From contig JACKQL020000006.1 in NCBI GenBank assembly GCA_018296165.2, positions 992,001 to 1,056,000 on the forward strand: 64,000 nt of DNA. The letters are read 5' to 3'. This document shows positions 21,291-31,420 of the stretch, one piece after another. This DNA is from Termitomyces sp. T153 (Eukaryota > Basidiomycota > Agaricomycetes > Agaricales > Lyophyllaceae). The translations under genes and the position numbers were made by a program. A model generated the notes under the pieces. The model searched no databases. It was not told the origin of the DNA and saw only the letters and a program-made list of their open reading frames with translations. Numbering within the stretch: the first letter of the stretch is position 1; the number at the start of each line of letters is the position of its first letter.

Positions 21291-22260
21291 GTCATCTAAA
21301 GCTGAGCAGAACATGTTTAACCATCAAGTGGTAATCCCCCCTAAACATCTACATGCCATGCTGATCTTAAATGAAGAAGGAATCCTCTACCAAATCAGAA
21401 ACTCATCCCTGAACTCCTTCTTTACCCAGCACAACTCCCACAACAACTCCGCTGACAAGTTGGTCATCAAAAACCCATTTATGCTGTCTCCAGACCACTG
21501 CCTCCTGCTCTGGAGTGGACAAATCTATGCCCCAGACCACAAGTCCATTTGCCTTGACATACTCTGGCAACACCACAACTACAAGCTCTGCAGGCACCCA
21601 GGAATTTGTAAGACTCTTCAGCTCATCTCCTAGACTTACTTTTGGCCAGGGATGAAGAAGGATGTCATGTGGTATGTAAGGGCCTGCAAACCCTGTCTCT
21701 GAGCCAAAGTACTTCACCACTACTCTCATGGATTATTGAAACCCCTCCCTGTTAGTCAGCGCCCCTAGTTCTTAATCTTAATGGATCACATTGTCAAGCT
21801 CCCTGACTCTGAAGGTTTTGACACAATTCTTGTTGTCATCTGCTGCCTCACCAAACAAGCTCTTTTCATCCCCTGCCACACTACTGACAATGCTCTGGAG
21901 TTTGCCAAATTATTCCTTGAACACATATTCTCCAAGCACAGACTTCCAGATAACATCATCTCCAACTGCAGACCTCTGTTTGTCTCCTATTTCTGGCAAT
22001 CACTGTACAAGGCGCTTGAAATAAGAACCAACCTCTCCACTGCCTATCACTCAGAGACTGACAGACGAACTAAACAAGTAAACTAGATGTTGGAACAGTA
22101 TCTCTGCCTCTAGGTTAACTATCTACAGAATGACTAGTGTGCAGAACTCCCCCTCAATGAGTTTACCTATAACAACATGCCACTGGAGTTTCCTCTTTCT
22201 ATGTCAATAAGGGCTACAACCCCTGACTTACACTAGCTCTTAAAGACATTCCCTCCCACA
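21291..22260 (+). pseudogene. integrase of element B, catalytic core mutated
   Basis: The H2C2 zinc domain spans LCRHPGICKTLQLIS ... YFWPGMKKDVMWYVRACKPCL (about 21,590-21,710). The core begins MDHIVKLPDSEGFDTILVVI at 21,781 (first Asp present). The second Asp motif is SNCRPLF at 21,961 (TCC AAC TGC AGA), where related elements have SDRG, so Asp has become Asn. TDRRTKQVN near 22,060 is the Glu motif region, with Lys where Glu is usual. Stops at 21,633 and 22,084. It cannot be active. Confidence 0.88.
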
Positions 22261-22856
22261 TTGCTCACAAAGTCATCAAATACCTCTGGTCCCTTTACTA
22301 GTTCCTCTGGGATGAGATCAACACTGCCAATCAAGCCTACTCCAAACATGCCGATGCCCAACAAAAATCAACCCCTAACTGGCCCCTTGGCCTTGGTCTG
22401 GCTTGACCAACAAAATCTCAAGACCTGGAGGCCCTCCATCAAGCTTGATCACAAATGTCTCAGTCCTTTCAAAGTCCTCCAGAGGGTCTCCATGCATGCC
22501 TACAAGCTCAACCTACTCCTGGGCCTGAAGAGCCTCCACTCTATGTTCCATATATGACTCCTCAAAAAACATGCTCTAGACCCCTTCTCTGAGCAATGCC
22601 CCAGTCAACTGCCCCCTATCAAGATTGAGGACAAATACCACCATGGGGTTGGCCAAATCCTCGACTTCTACATGGCCCACAGCTGATCCTAGTACTTGGT
22701 CCACTAGAAGGGCTACAAACTTGAGAACAACACTTAGAAACCTCAAAGAAGCCTTGATGGAGCCCCCAATAAACTCTGAGACTTCCATCAACAGTACTCC
22801 ACCAAGCCCTGGAACCCTCAGGACTAGCAAATACAGAAGGCATTAGTGGGCATAAC
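22261..22856 (+). pseudogene. integrase C-terminus and chromodomain of element B
   Basis: Readable pieces are KPSIKLDHKCLSPFKVLQRVSMHAYKLNLLLGLKSLHSMFHI (the GPF-x-V-L/I-x-x-V-...-LP...-HPVFHVSLLKP stretch of gypsy integrases). Then KIEDKYHHGVGQILDFYMAHS-SXYLVHXKGYKLENNTXKPQRSLD (about 22,620-22,770) fits the chromodomain pattern E-Y-E-V-x-x-I-L-D-S-...-Y-L-V-x-W-K-G-Y. Several stops and a frameshift are present. Confidence 0.75.
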
Positions 22857-22986
22857 TCCCACTTCTGAATTCATCAGGAATTCAACTCCTACAAGTAACC
22901 TCTTATGTGTTTTCACTTACTCTCTCCTCATACAATCTCAACCCTCACACAATCAGCAGAACAGCAAGAGAGTGTCATATATGGGG

Positions 22987-24860
22987 CTACAAAGTACAAA
23001 ATAACACAGGAGGAATTGCAAGATGGCAAGAAAATGGGGCCCAACCCCCCCCCCCCCACTCCCCCTCCTCCTCTAGGACCCTCTGCACCCTACTCCTGAC
23101 CAGGTCCACCTCCATCTGCGCAACCACAATAGCAAGGACCTCCAGCTGCCCTGGCAATGGCTCCTCCACATTAGTCGCTATCTCCCACCATGCTCCAGAG
23201 TCCACCACACTCCTCTGCTGATGCCCTGCCAACAGCTGCCTCATCTGCTGGAACCCCTGCTCCAACTCCAACAGTCCCCAAGCATCTGTGCCAATCTGTC
23301 TTGTATCAAGGCATGAGCAGCCAATGCCCTATTAAGAAGGATATGGTGTTGTTGGACCTAGTCTAAATGGCTCAGTGTCAGTGGGGTGAAAGGAGCAAGA
23401 AGTGGAGGAACTTACATATCACTCCCCTATGCCCTGAGACCACCTTGTTGGCCAGCCACTCCTCATGCTGCCTCTCTGCCTCTGCTTGGGCCCCCTCTGC
23501 CTCCACAGCTCCTTGCTGGATCTCCACCCACTGCTCTGCCCTCACTCCAGCTGCCCTAGATGCTCCTGCAACCCCTACACCTCCAGAGAATCCTCCATGA
23601 TCATGTGCATGGCCTCCCCCAACTCCCACCACACTACATCCTGGTCCCTCCTTGCCTCATCATGCTCCCACTAGATAGTATCACAATTTCCTTTGACCTC
23701 CTGAACCTCCTCCTCATGCAATGCCAGCAGTTGGGACAATGCCTCTGCTCACTGCTGCTAGAATGTCTCAGGGACTACTAAGGGCAGACAGAAATCCCCA
23801 CCAGAACCCTCTACTAGAACTCCCAATACAGAGAAGTACATATGTGGCTCCAGAGGACCTGCTATTGACTCCTCCCCTCATGGCCACTTGCTTAGCCCCA
23901 CTTCCAGCAAGGGGGATGTTCTTTGTTTTCCCTTGTTCCATACTGACAGAGCCCCCTCCCTCTGCCCACTCCACAGGGGTCCCACCTTCATTATGGGTTG
24001 CCCCACACTGCCTCCACACTCCACTCTGGACCCCCTGGCCCAACACCTTCTTCTTGCACCCCTTAAGTAATTGCTCCACCACCCTTTTCACATCCCACTC
24101 CTGCTCCTCTGTTATGTAGGCCATGTGCCAACTCAACAAAATTGGGCACTTCTTATGCCTGGCATGGCAAGAAATGCATATGAAGGTGTCCTGACAGAAC
24201 CCCCCACATCGGCTCCTCAAAGCTGCAGTGGTTTCCATGGCAAGCACAAAGAATACACTGTAAAGTCAAATCAGCTTAAAACTTGGCCCAACAATACTGA
24301 ATGCTCACCAGAGCCTCCACCTGACACCACTCCAGGGTTGGGGGACTCCATGCTTGCTCCACCACCTCCACAAACTTCTCAGGAGTCACATCTGCCTGAG
24401 CCACTTGCAATGCCTCCAGAACAGCCATAACCTCCCCTAGGCCAAAGTTGGGCCTCAAGGAGCACCCCGCTAGCACTAAGGCAGGCAGCATGGAAATTGC
24501 ATCTTGGGACAAAACCTTGGAGGAGCCAGCCACCACCATAGACAACTCTGTCAAACTAAAATTAGTAACTCTGGAGTATAAAAAAGTGGACCTGCACTTA
24601 CAGCTATGGTACATGGCCTCCACCTGTCTGCAGCCACAATGAGAATTGGACTCCTCCAAGGAAGAAGAAGCAGAAGAAGCAGAGAAAGAGGAGGATAATG
24701 CTGATGGCATGGGAGAATAAGCAGAGGATGACATTGCAAAGGGTTGGGGAACTCCAAAGTATGTCTGACCCTTTTTAATGACTTGGGAAGAGCCCTCTGA
24801 CAAATGGCAGCCACACTTTGACTTTGTTTCCCATGCCACCACTTGCTGCAGTTTAATCAA
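22987..24860 (-). pseudogene. antisense ORF between pol and 3' LTR of element B
   Basis: Four minus-strand frames follow one another: 24,860-24,276 (194 aa), 24,247-23,768 (159 aa), 23,632-23,378 and 23,271-22,987. Together they look like one ~600-aa protein in decay. The first has a Ser-rich start and FSLTELSMVVAGSSKVLSQDAISMLPALVLAG. The second has FICISCHARHKKCPILLSWHMAYI (C-x2-C-x3-H-x2-C, perhaps zinc-binding) and KRVVEQLLKGCKKKV. The third (EAEGAQAEAERQHEEWLANKVVSGHRGVI) and fourth (QQMRQLLAGHQQ) are helical and probably coiled coil. Matching minus-strand pieces occur in B2 at 40,000-41,395, so it belongs to the element. I know no named domain for it. Confidence 0.65.
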
Positions 24861-24931
24861 TATTACTCAACTTTCATTCCCATGCCCTGCCAATCTCCAA
24901 ACTGTACCCCATGTCTTGAGGGTCTTGATGC

Positions 24932-24942
24932 TGAAGGGAGGG
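24932..24942 (+). promoter_or_regulatory. polypurine tract of element B
   Basis: GAAGGGAGGG lies just before the 3' LTR (24,946). B2 has the equivalent AAGGGGAGGG just before 41,501. RNase H-resistant purine runs at this place prime plus-strand DNA in LTR retrotransposons. Confidence 0.7.
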
Positions 24943-24945
24943 TAA

Positions 24946-26006
24946 TGTCATGACCCACTCCCTGGACCCCCAACATTGTTCCCAGGCTGCTTGCTTCCCT
25001 GGAGTCCCTCCCCAATGCCTCATTAAAACCCCCAACCATCAAACACCCTCTGCAGCTACTCTGGGTAACCCCAACACTTCTCTGGCAAACCCCAATGGCC
25101 TCCTAGCTAACTCTGATGACCTTCTCCATAGCCATCAACACTTCCCTTGGCCCTCCTGAGCCCCTGGAACCCTTCCCCACCATTCCTAACCCCATTGTGC
25201 ATCTCCAGCTCATTACCCTGGCTCACCCAACCTCCTCTAAAGCATCATGACAACTCTGGAGTGACCCACATCCCCAACTGATCCTATCAGAATATTGCCA
25301 CAGCCCACTCCTTGATTGCAACCAACACCCATGAACTCTGCATGGCTCCATCAAGCCCTGCTGCCACACCCACTGCCTTCTGCAGCTCTCCAGTAGTCAG
25401 TATATAATCCATAGAGTAGCACCTCATACTCTAGTCTTAATATTGCATTAACTGGTTACTTGTGTCTTGTGTTTCTTTCTGTCTCTGTTTCTAATTTTAG
25501 TCTCAAATCTATCTCTTTTTGCAGTCTCATCTTGTCTTGCCTCTGTCTTGTTTTGATTTGTCTCTATTTCTATTATTCTCTAAGTTCTTTTCAACTCCAA
25601 CATCAGTATGAACTCCATGCACATATTATGACCCCCAAACATTCTTACAACAACTCCAGACCTCACTCCTTGCTCAGCCCCAGAACCCATCAAGTCTTAA
25701 TTGATCCCCCATCAAAACTCCAGCTCCACCCCCATTGCTTGCAAAGCCTGCACTTCCCCCACAATTTATTTGCATGCCTACAAACTTGTTCCTAATGCCT
25801 GCCCAAGCCTAACACCTAATATACTTGGTCTTAGACCTCTCCAGACCACTCTGGACTTGCTTGGACCACTCCCATTAGCTTTCTCCCACAAGTCCCTCCA
25901 CTCCACACTAATGCTGGAGTGCTAGATTATAAGCACAGGGCATCATGTCTGCCTAGTAAGGACTTGCCCAGTGTAGCTGAGCCCCTGTAGTCAGTGGAAC
26001 CTGACA
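24946..26006 (+). repeat. 3' LTR of element B (1,061 bp)
   Basis: TGTCATGACCCACTCC...CCTGACA. TATATAA at 25,401-25,407 is followed 32 nt later by AGTCTTAATATTG (25,433), the predicted RNA start equivalent to the one in B2. It is directly followed by the CCCCA duplication. It aligns along its whole length with the B2 LTRs (30,133-31,135; 41,538-42,540) but is about 60 bp longer and clearly diverged, so B and B2 are separate subfamilies or old copies. Confidence 0.93.
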
Positions 26007-26011
26007 CCCCA

Positions 26012-27214
26012 CCTCTGGCATTATGGAGCAGTGGCAGAGCCCTGAAGGAGGAGTGCAGAAGGGAGTCTGGTGGCATACACAAGCCAGAGTTCCTAGATGA
26101 AGTGGGAGAAGTGGGAAATTGGATCTATGCTACTACTGGACACCTGCTGCTCTCTGTTGCAGAGATCTGGGCTAGCCAGACCATGTCCCAGCAGCTGGCC
26201 CAGGCGTTTGCTGCCAACTCCATGCCCCAAGAGTTCTGGGACATGGTACCTCCCTACCTCCATACATTTGAGGATGTGTTCTCTAAAGCCTTGTTTGACT
26301 CACTTCCAGAGTGCAAAAGGTGGGACTATGCCATTGAACTGCTGCTGGATTCCACACCCTCCAGCTGTAAGGTCTACCCACTCATGCCCAGGGAGCAGGG
26401 TGAGCTCAATGCATTCCTGCAAGAAAACCTGGACTCCAGTTGTATCTGCTCTTCCAAGTCTCCAATGGCTTCTCCAGTCTTCTTCATCAAGAAGAAGGAT
26501 GGCTCACTCTGACTGGTCTAGGACTACTGAGTTCTCAATGCCATAACAGTGAAGAACCATTACCCCCTTCACCTCATCTCTGAGCTTATCAACAACCTCC
26601 AGAGTGCACAATACTTCACTAAACTGGATGTCTGGTGGGGTTACAACAATGTGTGCATCCAGAAAGGAGATGAGTGGAAGGCCACCTTCCAGACCAACCA
26701 GGGATTGTTCAAGCCACTTATTATGTTCTTCAGACTCACCAATAGCCCAACCAGGGATTGTTCAAGCCACTTATTATGTTCTTCAGACTCACCAATAGCC
26801 CAGCCACCTTTCAGACCATGATGAATAACATCTTCTGGGACCTCATAGCAGAGGGTGTAGTGTGTGTGTATCTGGACAACATTCTCATCTATACCAAAAT
26901 GCTGGAGGAATACCATCAGATCACTTGCCTTGTCCTGGAATGTCTCTGCCAGCACCAGCTCCACCTCAAGCTGGAGAAGTGCAAGTTTGAACAAACCTAG
27001 ATCAAGTACCTTGGCCTGATCATCTCACACAGAGCCATGGAGATCGATCCAGTGAAGGTAGCAGGTGTGGCAGAGTGGCCAGAGCCCAAGGACAAGAAGG
27101 AGGTGCAGGCATCCTTGGTTTTGCAAACTTCTACTGGAGATTCATCCAGGACTTCTTGCACCATGCCCATCCACTATTTGACCTCACAAGAAAGGATGTT
27201 ACATGGAGTTAGGG
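26012..27214 (+). pseudogene. reverse transcriptase of element A (continues from 15,872)
   Basis: The entry segment VPPYLHTFEDVFSKALFDSLPECKRWDYAIELL and FFIKKKDGSL lead to RT fingers, then [50 protein letters not shown] 53-bp tandem duplication (first copy about 26,701-26,753, second 26,754-26,806) repeats [16 protein letters not shown] and shifts the frame. The palm motif reads VYLDNILIYT (26,869-26,880), so the second catalytic Asp of YLDD is Asn. The connection follows (CKFEQTXIKYLGLIISHRAMEIDPVKVAGVAEWPEP). Confidence 0.92.
26701..26806 (+). repeat. 53-bp tandem duplication inside RT of element A
   Basis: GGGATTGTTCAAGCC starts at 26,701 and again at 26,754. The two 53-bp units are identical as far as I can read, so the duplication is recent relative to other damage. 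Because 53 is not a multiple of three it shifts the RT frame. Confidence 0.9.
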
Positions 27215-27218
27215 ACCT

Positions 27219-27720
27219 TTGGAGCAGATTGCCTTCAACACTCTCAAGCATGCCATGACCTCCAGACCCATTCTCCTCTTCCCAGACAACAACTCTCCCT
27301 TCCAGGTAGAAGCCAACAGCTCTGACTTTGCCACTGGGGCTGTGCTCTCACAGCAATCTCTGAAGGATGGAAAGTGGCATCCAGTAGCCTTTTACTCCAA
27401 GAGCCTGAATGTGGTGGAGTGGAACTATGAGATCCATGACAAGGAGATGCTGGCCATCATCTGGTTGTTTGAGGAGTGGTGGCACTTCCTGGAAGGCATG
27501 CAGCACAAGTTCAAGGTCTGGACAGATCACAAGAACCTTGAATACTTCCAGACAGCCAAGAAGCTCAATCACTGACAGGCCTGGTGGTCCCTTTACCTTG
27601 CCACTTTGACTTCTCTTTGTACCACAAGCCTGGCTGGAGCATGGGAAAACCAGATGCCCTGTCCTGGAGAGTGGACCATGGCACAGGAGAGGAGGATAAC
27701 AGCAACATTGTGCTCCTCTA
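27219..27720 (+). pseudogene. RNase H of element A
   Basis: AFNTLKHAMTSRPILLFPDNNSPFQVEANSSDFATGAVLSQ, then WNYEIHDKEMLAIIWLFEEWWHFLEGMQHKFKVWTDHKNLEYFQTAKKLNH, ending at a TGA (27,573) where related elements have an Arg/Gln codon. PDALSW follows near 27,650. In the first motif the usual catalytic Asp (VDAS) is Asn (EANSSD). Glu and the later Asp (TDHKNLEY) are kept. Confidence 0.9.
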
Positions 27721-27939
27721 CCCTGAACTGTTTGTGATCTGAGCCATTGAGGGTCTAGCTGTTGAGGGAGTGGAAGTGGACATTCTCTAGGACATACAGC
27801 AGAGTAATTAGGATGGTCAGCAGGAGGAACTTGTGGTGCAAGCAGCTCAGATGCTGAAGTCAGGGCATACCACTAGTGCTAAGGCAGTCCATGCAGACAA
27901 ATGGGCCCTCCAAGATGGAATCCTGACCTTCTAAGACTG

Positions 27940-28890
27940 TATCTATGTTCCCAACATTTTGGAGCTCCATCAGAGGATTGTGCAGCAACACCATGACTCC
28001 TGCATCACAGGGCACCCCAGATGATGGAAGACACTAGAGCTAGTATTACAGAACTACTGGTAGCCCCAAATGTCCCAGTATATTGGATCTTACACTAGTA
28101 CATGTGATCTCTGCCTCCAGACCAAGCCCCAACACTGACTCCCATATGGACAGTTATACCCACTGCCTGTGCCTGCAGAATAATGGAGCATGGCTTCCAT
28201 GGACTTTATTGTAGAGCTCCCTGATGCCCATGGTTATAATGTGATCATGGTGGTAGTAGACCTGTATAGCAAGCAAGTGCACTTCATTCCAACCCACACT
28301 ACATGCTCTACCATAGGCACCACAAACCTGTACCAGAGGAATGTCTAGAAGCTTCACAGCCTTTCCAATGCCTACATCTCTGATTGCGGACCACAATTTG
28401 TGGTGTAGTTCACCAGGGAGCTCTACTGACTGCTCAGAGTGAAGCTCCACACCTCCACTGCCTACTACTCACAGTCTGACAGCCAGACCAAATGTGTAAA
28501 CCAGGAGTTATAGCAGTACCTCTGCCTCTTTTGCAATGAGCACCAGAATGACTAAGATGAACTCCTCCCTGACACCAAGTTCCAACACAACAACCACATT
28601 CATGCATCCACCCAGTTCTCCCCATTCTTCCTCAACATAGGATGGTATTCATGCATGGGTTTTGAACCCTGGGCCCACCCCTCAGAGAATGAGGCAGTAA
28701 ACAAATTTGTGGACTAGATGAGGAGGTCACAGGAGGAGGCCCAAGCAGTGCTGGCAAAGGCAAAGGATGACATGGCACAATACTACAACCACAGGAGGAC
28801 CTCAGAGCACAAATAACAGCCTGGAGATCAAGTCTACCTGGATGCCTTAGACATTACAACTACCTAGCCCTCAAAAAAGCTGTCACACTG
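27940..28890 (+). pseudogene. integrase of element A
   Basis: Zinc-binding domain: HQRIVQQHHDSCITGHPR ... CDLCLQTK (about 27,967-28,130). Core: MASMDFIVELPDAHGYNVIMVVVDLYSKQVHFIP (28,190-28,290, first Asp), ISDCGPQFV near 28,376-28,402 (second Asp kept), and QSDSQTKCVNQEL (Glu position is Lys). Stops (TAG, TGA) interrupt it at several places. NYHIHASTQFSPFFLN is also recognisable as the integrase tail of the core domain. Confidence 0.88.
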
Positions 28891-28894
28891 TCAG

Positions 28895-29240
28895 TTGGGA
28901 CTCTTCACAGTGAAACAACAGGTAGGACTCTTGGCCTATCAACTCCAGCTCCCCATGGGGATGCACCAGCTTCATCCAGTGTTCAATGTGGTCAAACTAA
29001 CTCCAGCCCCTAAGGATCCTATTCCAGGGCATTGTCTGCCACCTCCACTGCTCCCTATAGTGGTCAATGACAACAAGGAATATGAGGTGGAGGAAATCCT
29101 GGATAGCCATTTATTCTGGAGACAACTACAGTACAAGATGAAGTGAAAAGGCTACAGGATTGAGGATATCTCCTAGGAGCCATGGGAGAACATGCATGCC
29201 CTTGGACTCATTAAGGAGTTCCACTGGAGAGATCCAGATG
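28895..29240 (+). pseudogene. integrase C-terminus and chromodomain of element A
   Basis: GLFTVKQQVGLLAYQLQLPMGMHQLHPVFNVVKLTPAP is the conserved integrase C-terminal segment. EYEVEEILDSHLFWRQLQYKMKXKGYRIEDISXEPWENM is a chromodomain with two stops. The chromodomain links family A to chromoviruses, as does the self-priming site. Confidence 0.88.
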
Positions 29241-29345
29241 CCCCATGCACTATACAAGGAATCTACCCTATCTCACCAGCAAACCAAGTGATCAGGGACT
29301 TCTTTTACCCCATGCATTGAGGTGCTGCTCACTAGAGGAGGGTGA

Positions 29346-29714
29346 TGTCAGGGGACTTCCATTTCCAACCTCTGCAACTGGTTCCAGCACCTTCACAACT
29401 TGTTTGATGTCTCTGGGGCTCTTTCTAGAACCCTGGAGATCTCTGGAGAACTGCAGAGTTCTCTGTATTACCTCAGCAATCATTGCCCTAGGTTTAGGAG
29501 CAGCTCTAGTCTTCTGTGCAGTAGTTCCCATGCCTCTACCACCTACTGATGCACCATGCCAAGCAGTGGGGATTCTGAGACTTGGTTTCTTGAGATATCC
29601 TTCTGCTAGGTGATTAGTTACTGATTGTATCATTGTCTACTCCACTAATATACTTCAGATTCCCCTCTGCTAGCTGCATGACTCTGATCCACCACTCCAG
29701 AGGTTGCCCTTACA
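29346..29714 (+). repeat. 3' LTR of element A (369 bp)
   Basis: TGTCAGGGG...CTTACA, preceded by the purine stretch AGAGGAGGG (29,333-29,342) and followed by the target duplication ATACC. Same length as the 5' LTR, without indels over most of the alignment. Confidence 0.95.
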
Positions 29715-30132
29715 ATACCCTTTAATATATATTTCACATATTTTAGTTATTTTATCTTATGTCTTATATATTATATATTTTATCTATACCTTATTGATTA
29801 CATATGGACATCTTTTGTTGTTCTACACTACATGCAGGAATCCTAATGATTGGGATACTTCTGCATATGTGTTGCAAGACTATAAATTGTAACCACATTA
29901 CAGAAAAACTGCTTAATTTGATACTATCATATTCATTTTATTTGTGATCACTGATGGTTATAGCCCAAATGGGATATAACCACATAACATGTACAGCCAC
30001 TGCTTGATTGAGAAACATACACTTGCCATCACAGCCATACATGTCCTCAAGGCTGATCTTCAAATCTTCAAGAGTTTATCTCTAGTCAGTGTCTCTCAGA
30101 GTCTACTTGACACACCTCTTTGAATGCCAATG
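29715..30132 (+). other. AT-rich segment between A and B2, probably rest of M's 3' LTR
   Basis: No gene is seen. The first part is very AT-rich (29,718-29,810). Because A split TGTAATGGACT|ATACC, this stretch should be the continuation of M's 3' LTR. A terminal CA with a target duplication was not found, so where that LTR ends is unknown; it may continue past B2. Confidence 0.4.
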
Positions 30133-31135
30133 TGTTATGACCTGCCCTCCAAACCCCTGACCTCATTTCCCAACCCACTCACTCCTCCAAGTCCTTTGCA
30201 TTATCAGCACCCACCTTCTATGCCCACTCTGAGTAACTCCGACACATCCCAGCAAACCCTGATGATCCCCTGACCAACTCTGATGCCTTCTCTGCAGCCA
30301 TTGATACTTCCCCTGAGCTTTAGAACCCTCCCCTACCATTCCTGACCTCATTGCACACCTCTGACTCACTACCCTGGTTCACCCAACCTGCTCCAGAATA
30401 TCATGATGACCCCAGAGCAGCCCACACCCCCAACTGATCCCATCAGAATATCACTGTGGCATGCCCCTTGATCATACCCAACACCTGTTGACTCTGCACA
30501 GCTCCATTGAACCCTGCTGCCATGCCCATTGTCCTCCAGAGCTGTCCAGTAGTCAGTATATAAGTCATAGAATAGCTCCTTGTATGGTAGTCTTGATATT
30601 ACTGGCATTTACTGGTTTCTTGTGTCTTGTGTTTTGTCTCTATTTCTATTTCTAGTCTTGAATCTAACTTTTTTCTCTGTCTCATCTCAATTGTCTCCTT
30701 TTCCTTTATTTTCCTAAGTTCTTTTCCTTTCCAATGACTATACAAACTCTGTACACACACTACAACCTCTGAAAACATTCTTCCAACAACTCTGGACCTT
30801 GCTCCCACTCAGCCCTGGCCCCATCAAGTCTTACTTGATCCTCCCATCAAACTTCAGCACCACCCCCAGCCTTAGCAAAGTCTCATTTATCCCACAGTCC
30901 ACTTACATGCCCACAAACTTGTCCCTGATGCTGCCCAAGCCCAATGTTAATATACTTGGTCTTAGACTTCCCAGACCACTCTGGACTTGCTCAGACCACC
31001 TCCCATAGCTTCCTCATGCAAGTCTCACCCCTCTGCAACACCTCCAGAGTGCTAGGTTATAAGCACAGGACATCATGTCTGCCTAGTAAGGATTTGCCAG
31101 TGTAGCTGAGCCTCCATTATCAGCAGAACCTGACA
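30133..31135 (+). repeat. 5' LTR of B2 (1,003 bp)
   Basis: TGTTATGACCTGCCC...AACCTGACA. It contains the TATA box and predicted RNA start described separately. It matches 41,538-42,540 end to end with the same length. Confidence 0.95.
30557..30601 (+). promoter_or_regulatory. TATA box and predicted RNA start/primer of B2
   Basis: TATATAA (30,557-30,563) is followed 32 nt later by AGTCTTGATATTA (30,589-30,601). The spacing fits a pol II start at the A of AGTCTTG. The same 13 nt are exactly complementary to 31,136-31,148, immediately after the LTR. The 3' LTR keeps the same arrangement (41,962-41,968 and 41,994-42,006). Confidence 0.8.
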
Positions 31136-31148
31136 TAATATCAAGACT
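31136..31148 (+). promoter_or_regulatory. self-primer binding site of B2
   Basis: TAATATCAAGACT starts at the first base after the LTR and is the perfect reverse complement of the predicted first 13 nt of the RNA (30,589-30,601). No tRNA-type TGG start is present. This is the Tf1/sushi self-priming design: the RNA 5' end folds back, is cut by RNase H, and primes minus-strand DNA. Confidence 0.85.
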
Positions 31149-31167
31149 CCCCCTTACTCCATTCTTG

Positions 31168-31420
31168 ATGTCTGCGTATAACCCTATGTACAACCCTGCT
31201 GGCTACCTGACCAACGTTTATGGTTAGCTAGTCCCTGAAAATCCCTATGCCCTGTTCTACCCAGGCCTCCCTGCAGATCAGTATGTTCCCCACCACTGGA
31301 CTTCTGACCCCAACCAGGCATTCTAGGCACCCTCCATCAGCCAGGGAATCTCCCTGAGCTGGCACTGCTGATGTGCTCCTATGCCACCTAGTGCCATGCA
31401 GGAAACCTAAAAAGAGGACT
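31168..31420 (+). pseudogene. gag N-terminus of B2
   Basis: The ATG at 31,168 opens MSAYNPMYNPAGYLTNVYG, a Tyr/Pro/Asn-rich start followed by stops (GLPADQYVPHHWTSDPNQAF). It lies 20 nt after the self-primer site, the normal place for gag. This region is deleted from element B, so it is the only copy of the family B gag start here. It is interrupted near 31,420 by a non-coding insertion and continues at about 32,285. Confidence 0.65.

Larger units (their letters stand above)
15873..26011 (+). mobile_element. Ty3/gypsy retrotransposon B nested in A, TSD CCCCA
   Basis: Element B (15,878-26,006) starts TGTCACAACCCACTCC and ends CCTGACA. The 5 bp on each side are identical (CCCCA, 15,873-15,877 and 26,007-26,011). 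Removing B and one CCCCA rejoins the pol linker of A, in agreement with the uninterrupted copy A'. Inside are a truncated 5' LTR, gag, protease, RT, RNase H, integrase, chromodomain, a 2.1-kb region with an antisense ORF, and a 1,061-bp 3' LTR. RT still has its YLDD, but protease and integrase active sites are mutated. Confidence 0.95.
13427..29714 (+). mobile_element. Ty3/gypsy retrotransposon A, complete with two LTRs, TSD ATACC, split by element B
   Basis: Two 369-bp LTRs (13,427-13,795 and 29,346-29,714), both TGTCAGGGG...CTTACA, bound gag, protease, RT, RNase H, integrase and chromodomain. The flanking 5 bp are identical (ATACC at 13,422-13,426 and 29,715-29,719), which proves a single insertion event. 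Of its 16.3 kb, 10.1 kb is the nested element B plus a 5-bp duplication, so A itself is about 6.15 kb, a normal size. Stops and frameshifts in every domain make it inactive. The 11-nt fold-back complementarity at the primer-binding site points to the Tf1/sushi group. Confidence 0.95.

Noticed and set aside
23045..23057. Poly-C runs here and at 17,520-17,533
   Set aside because: Simple mononucleotide runs in Pro-rich coding relics; possible sequencing-length uncertainty, no function inferred.
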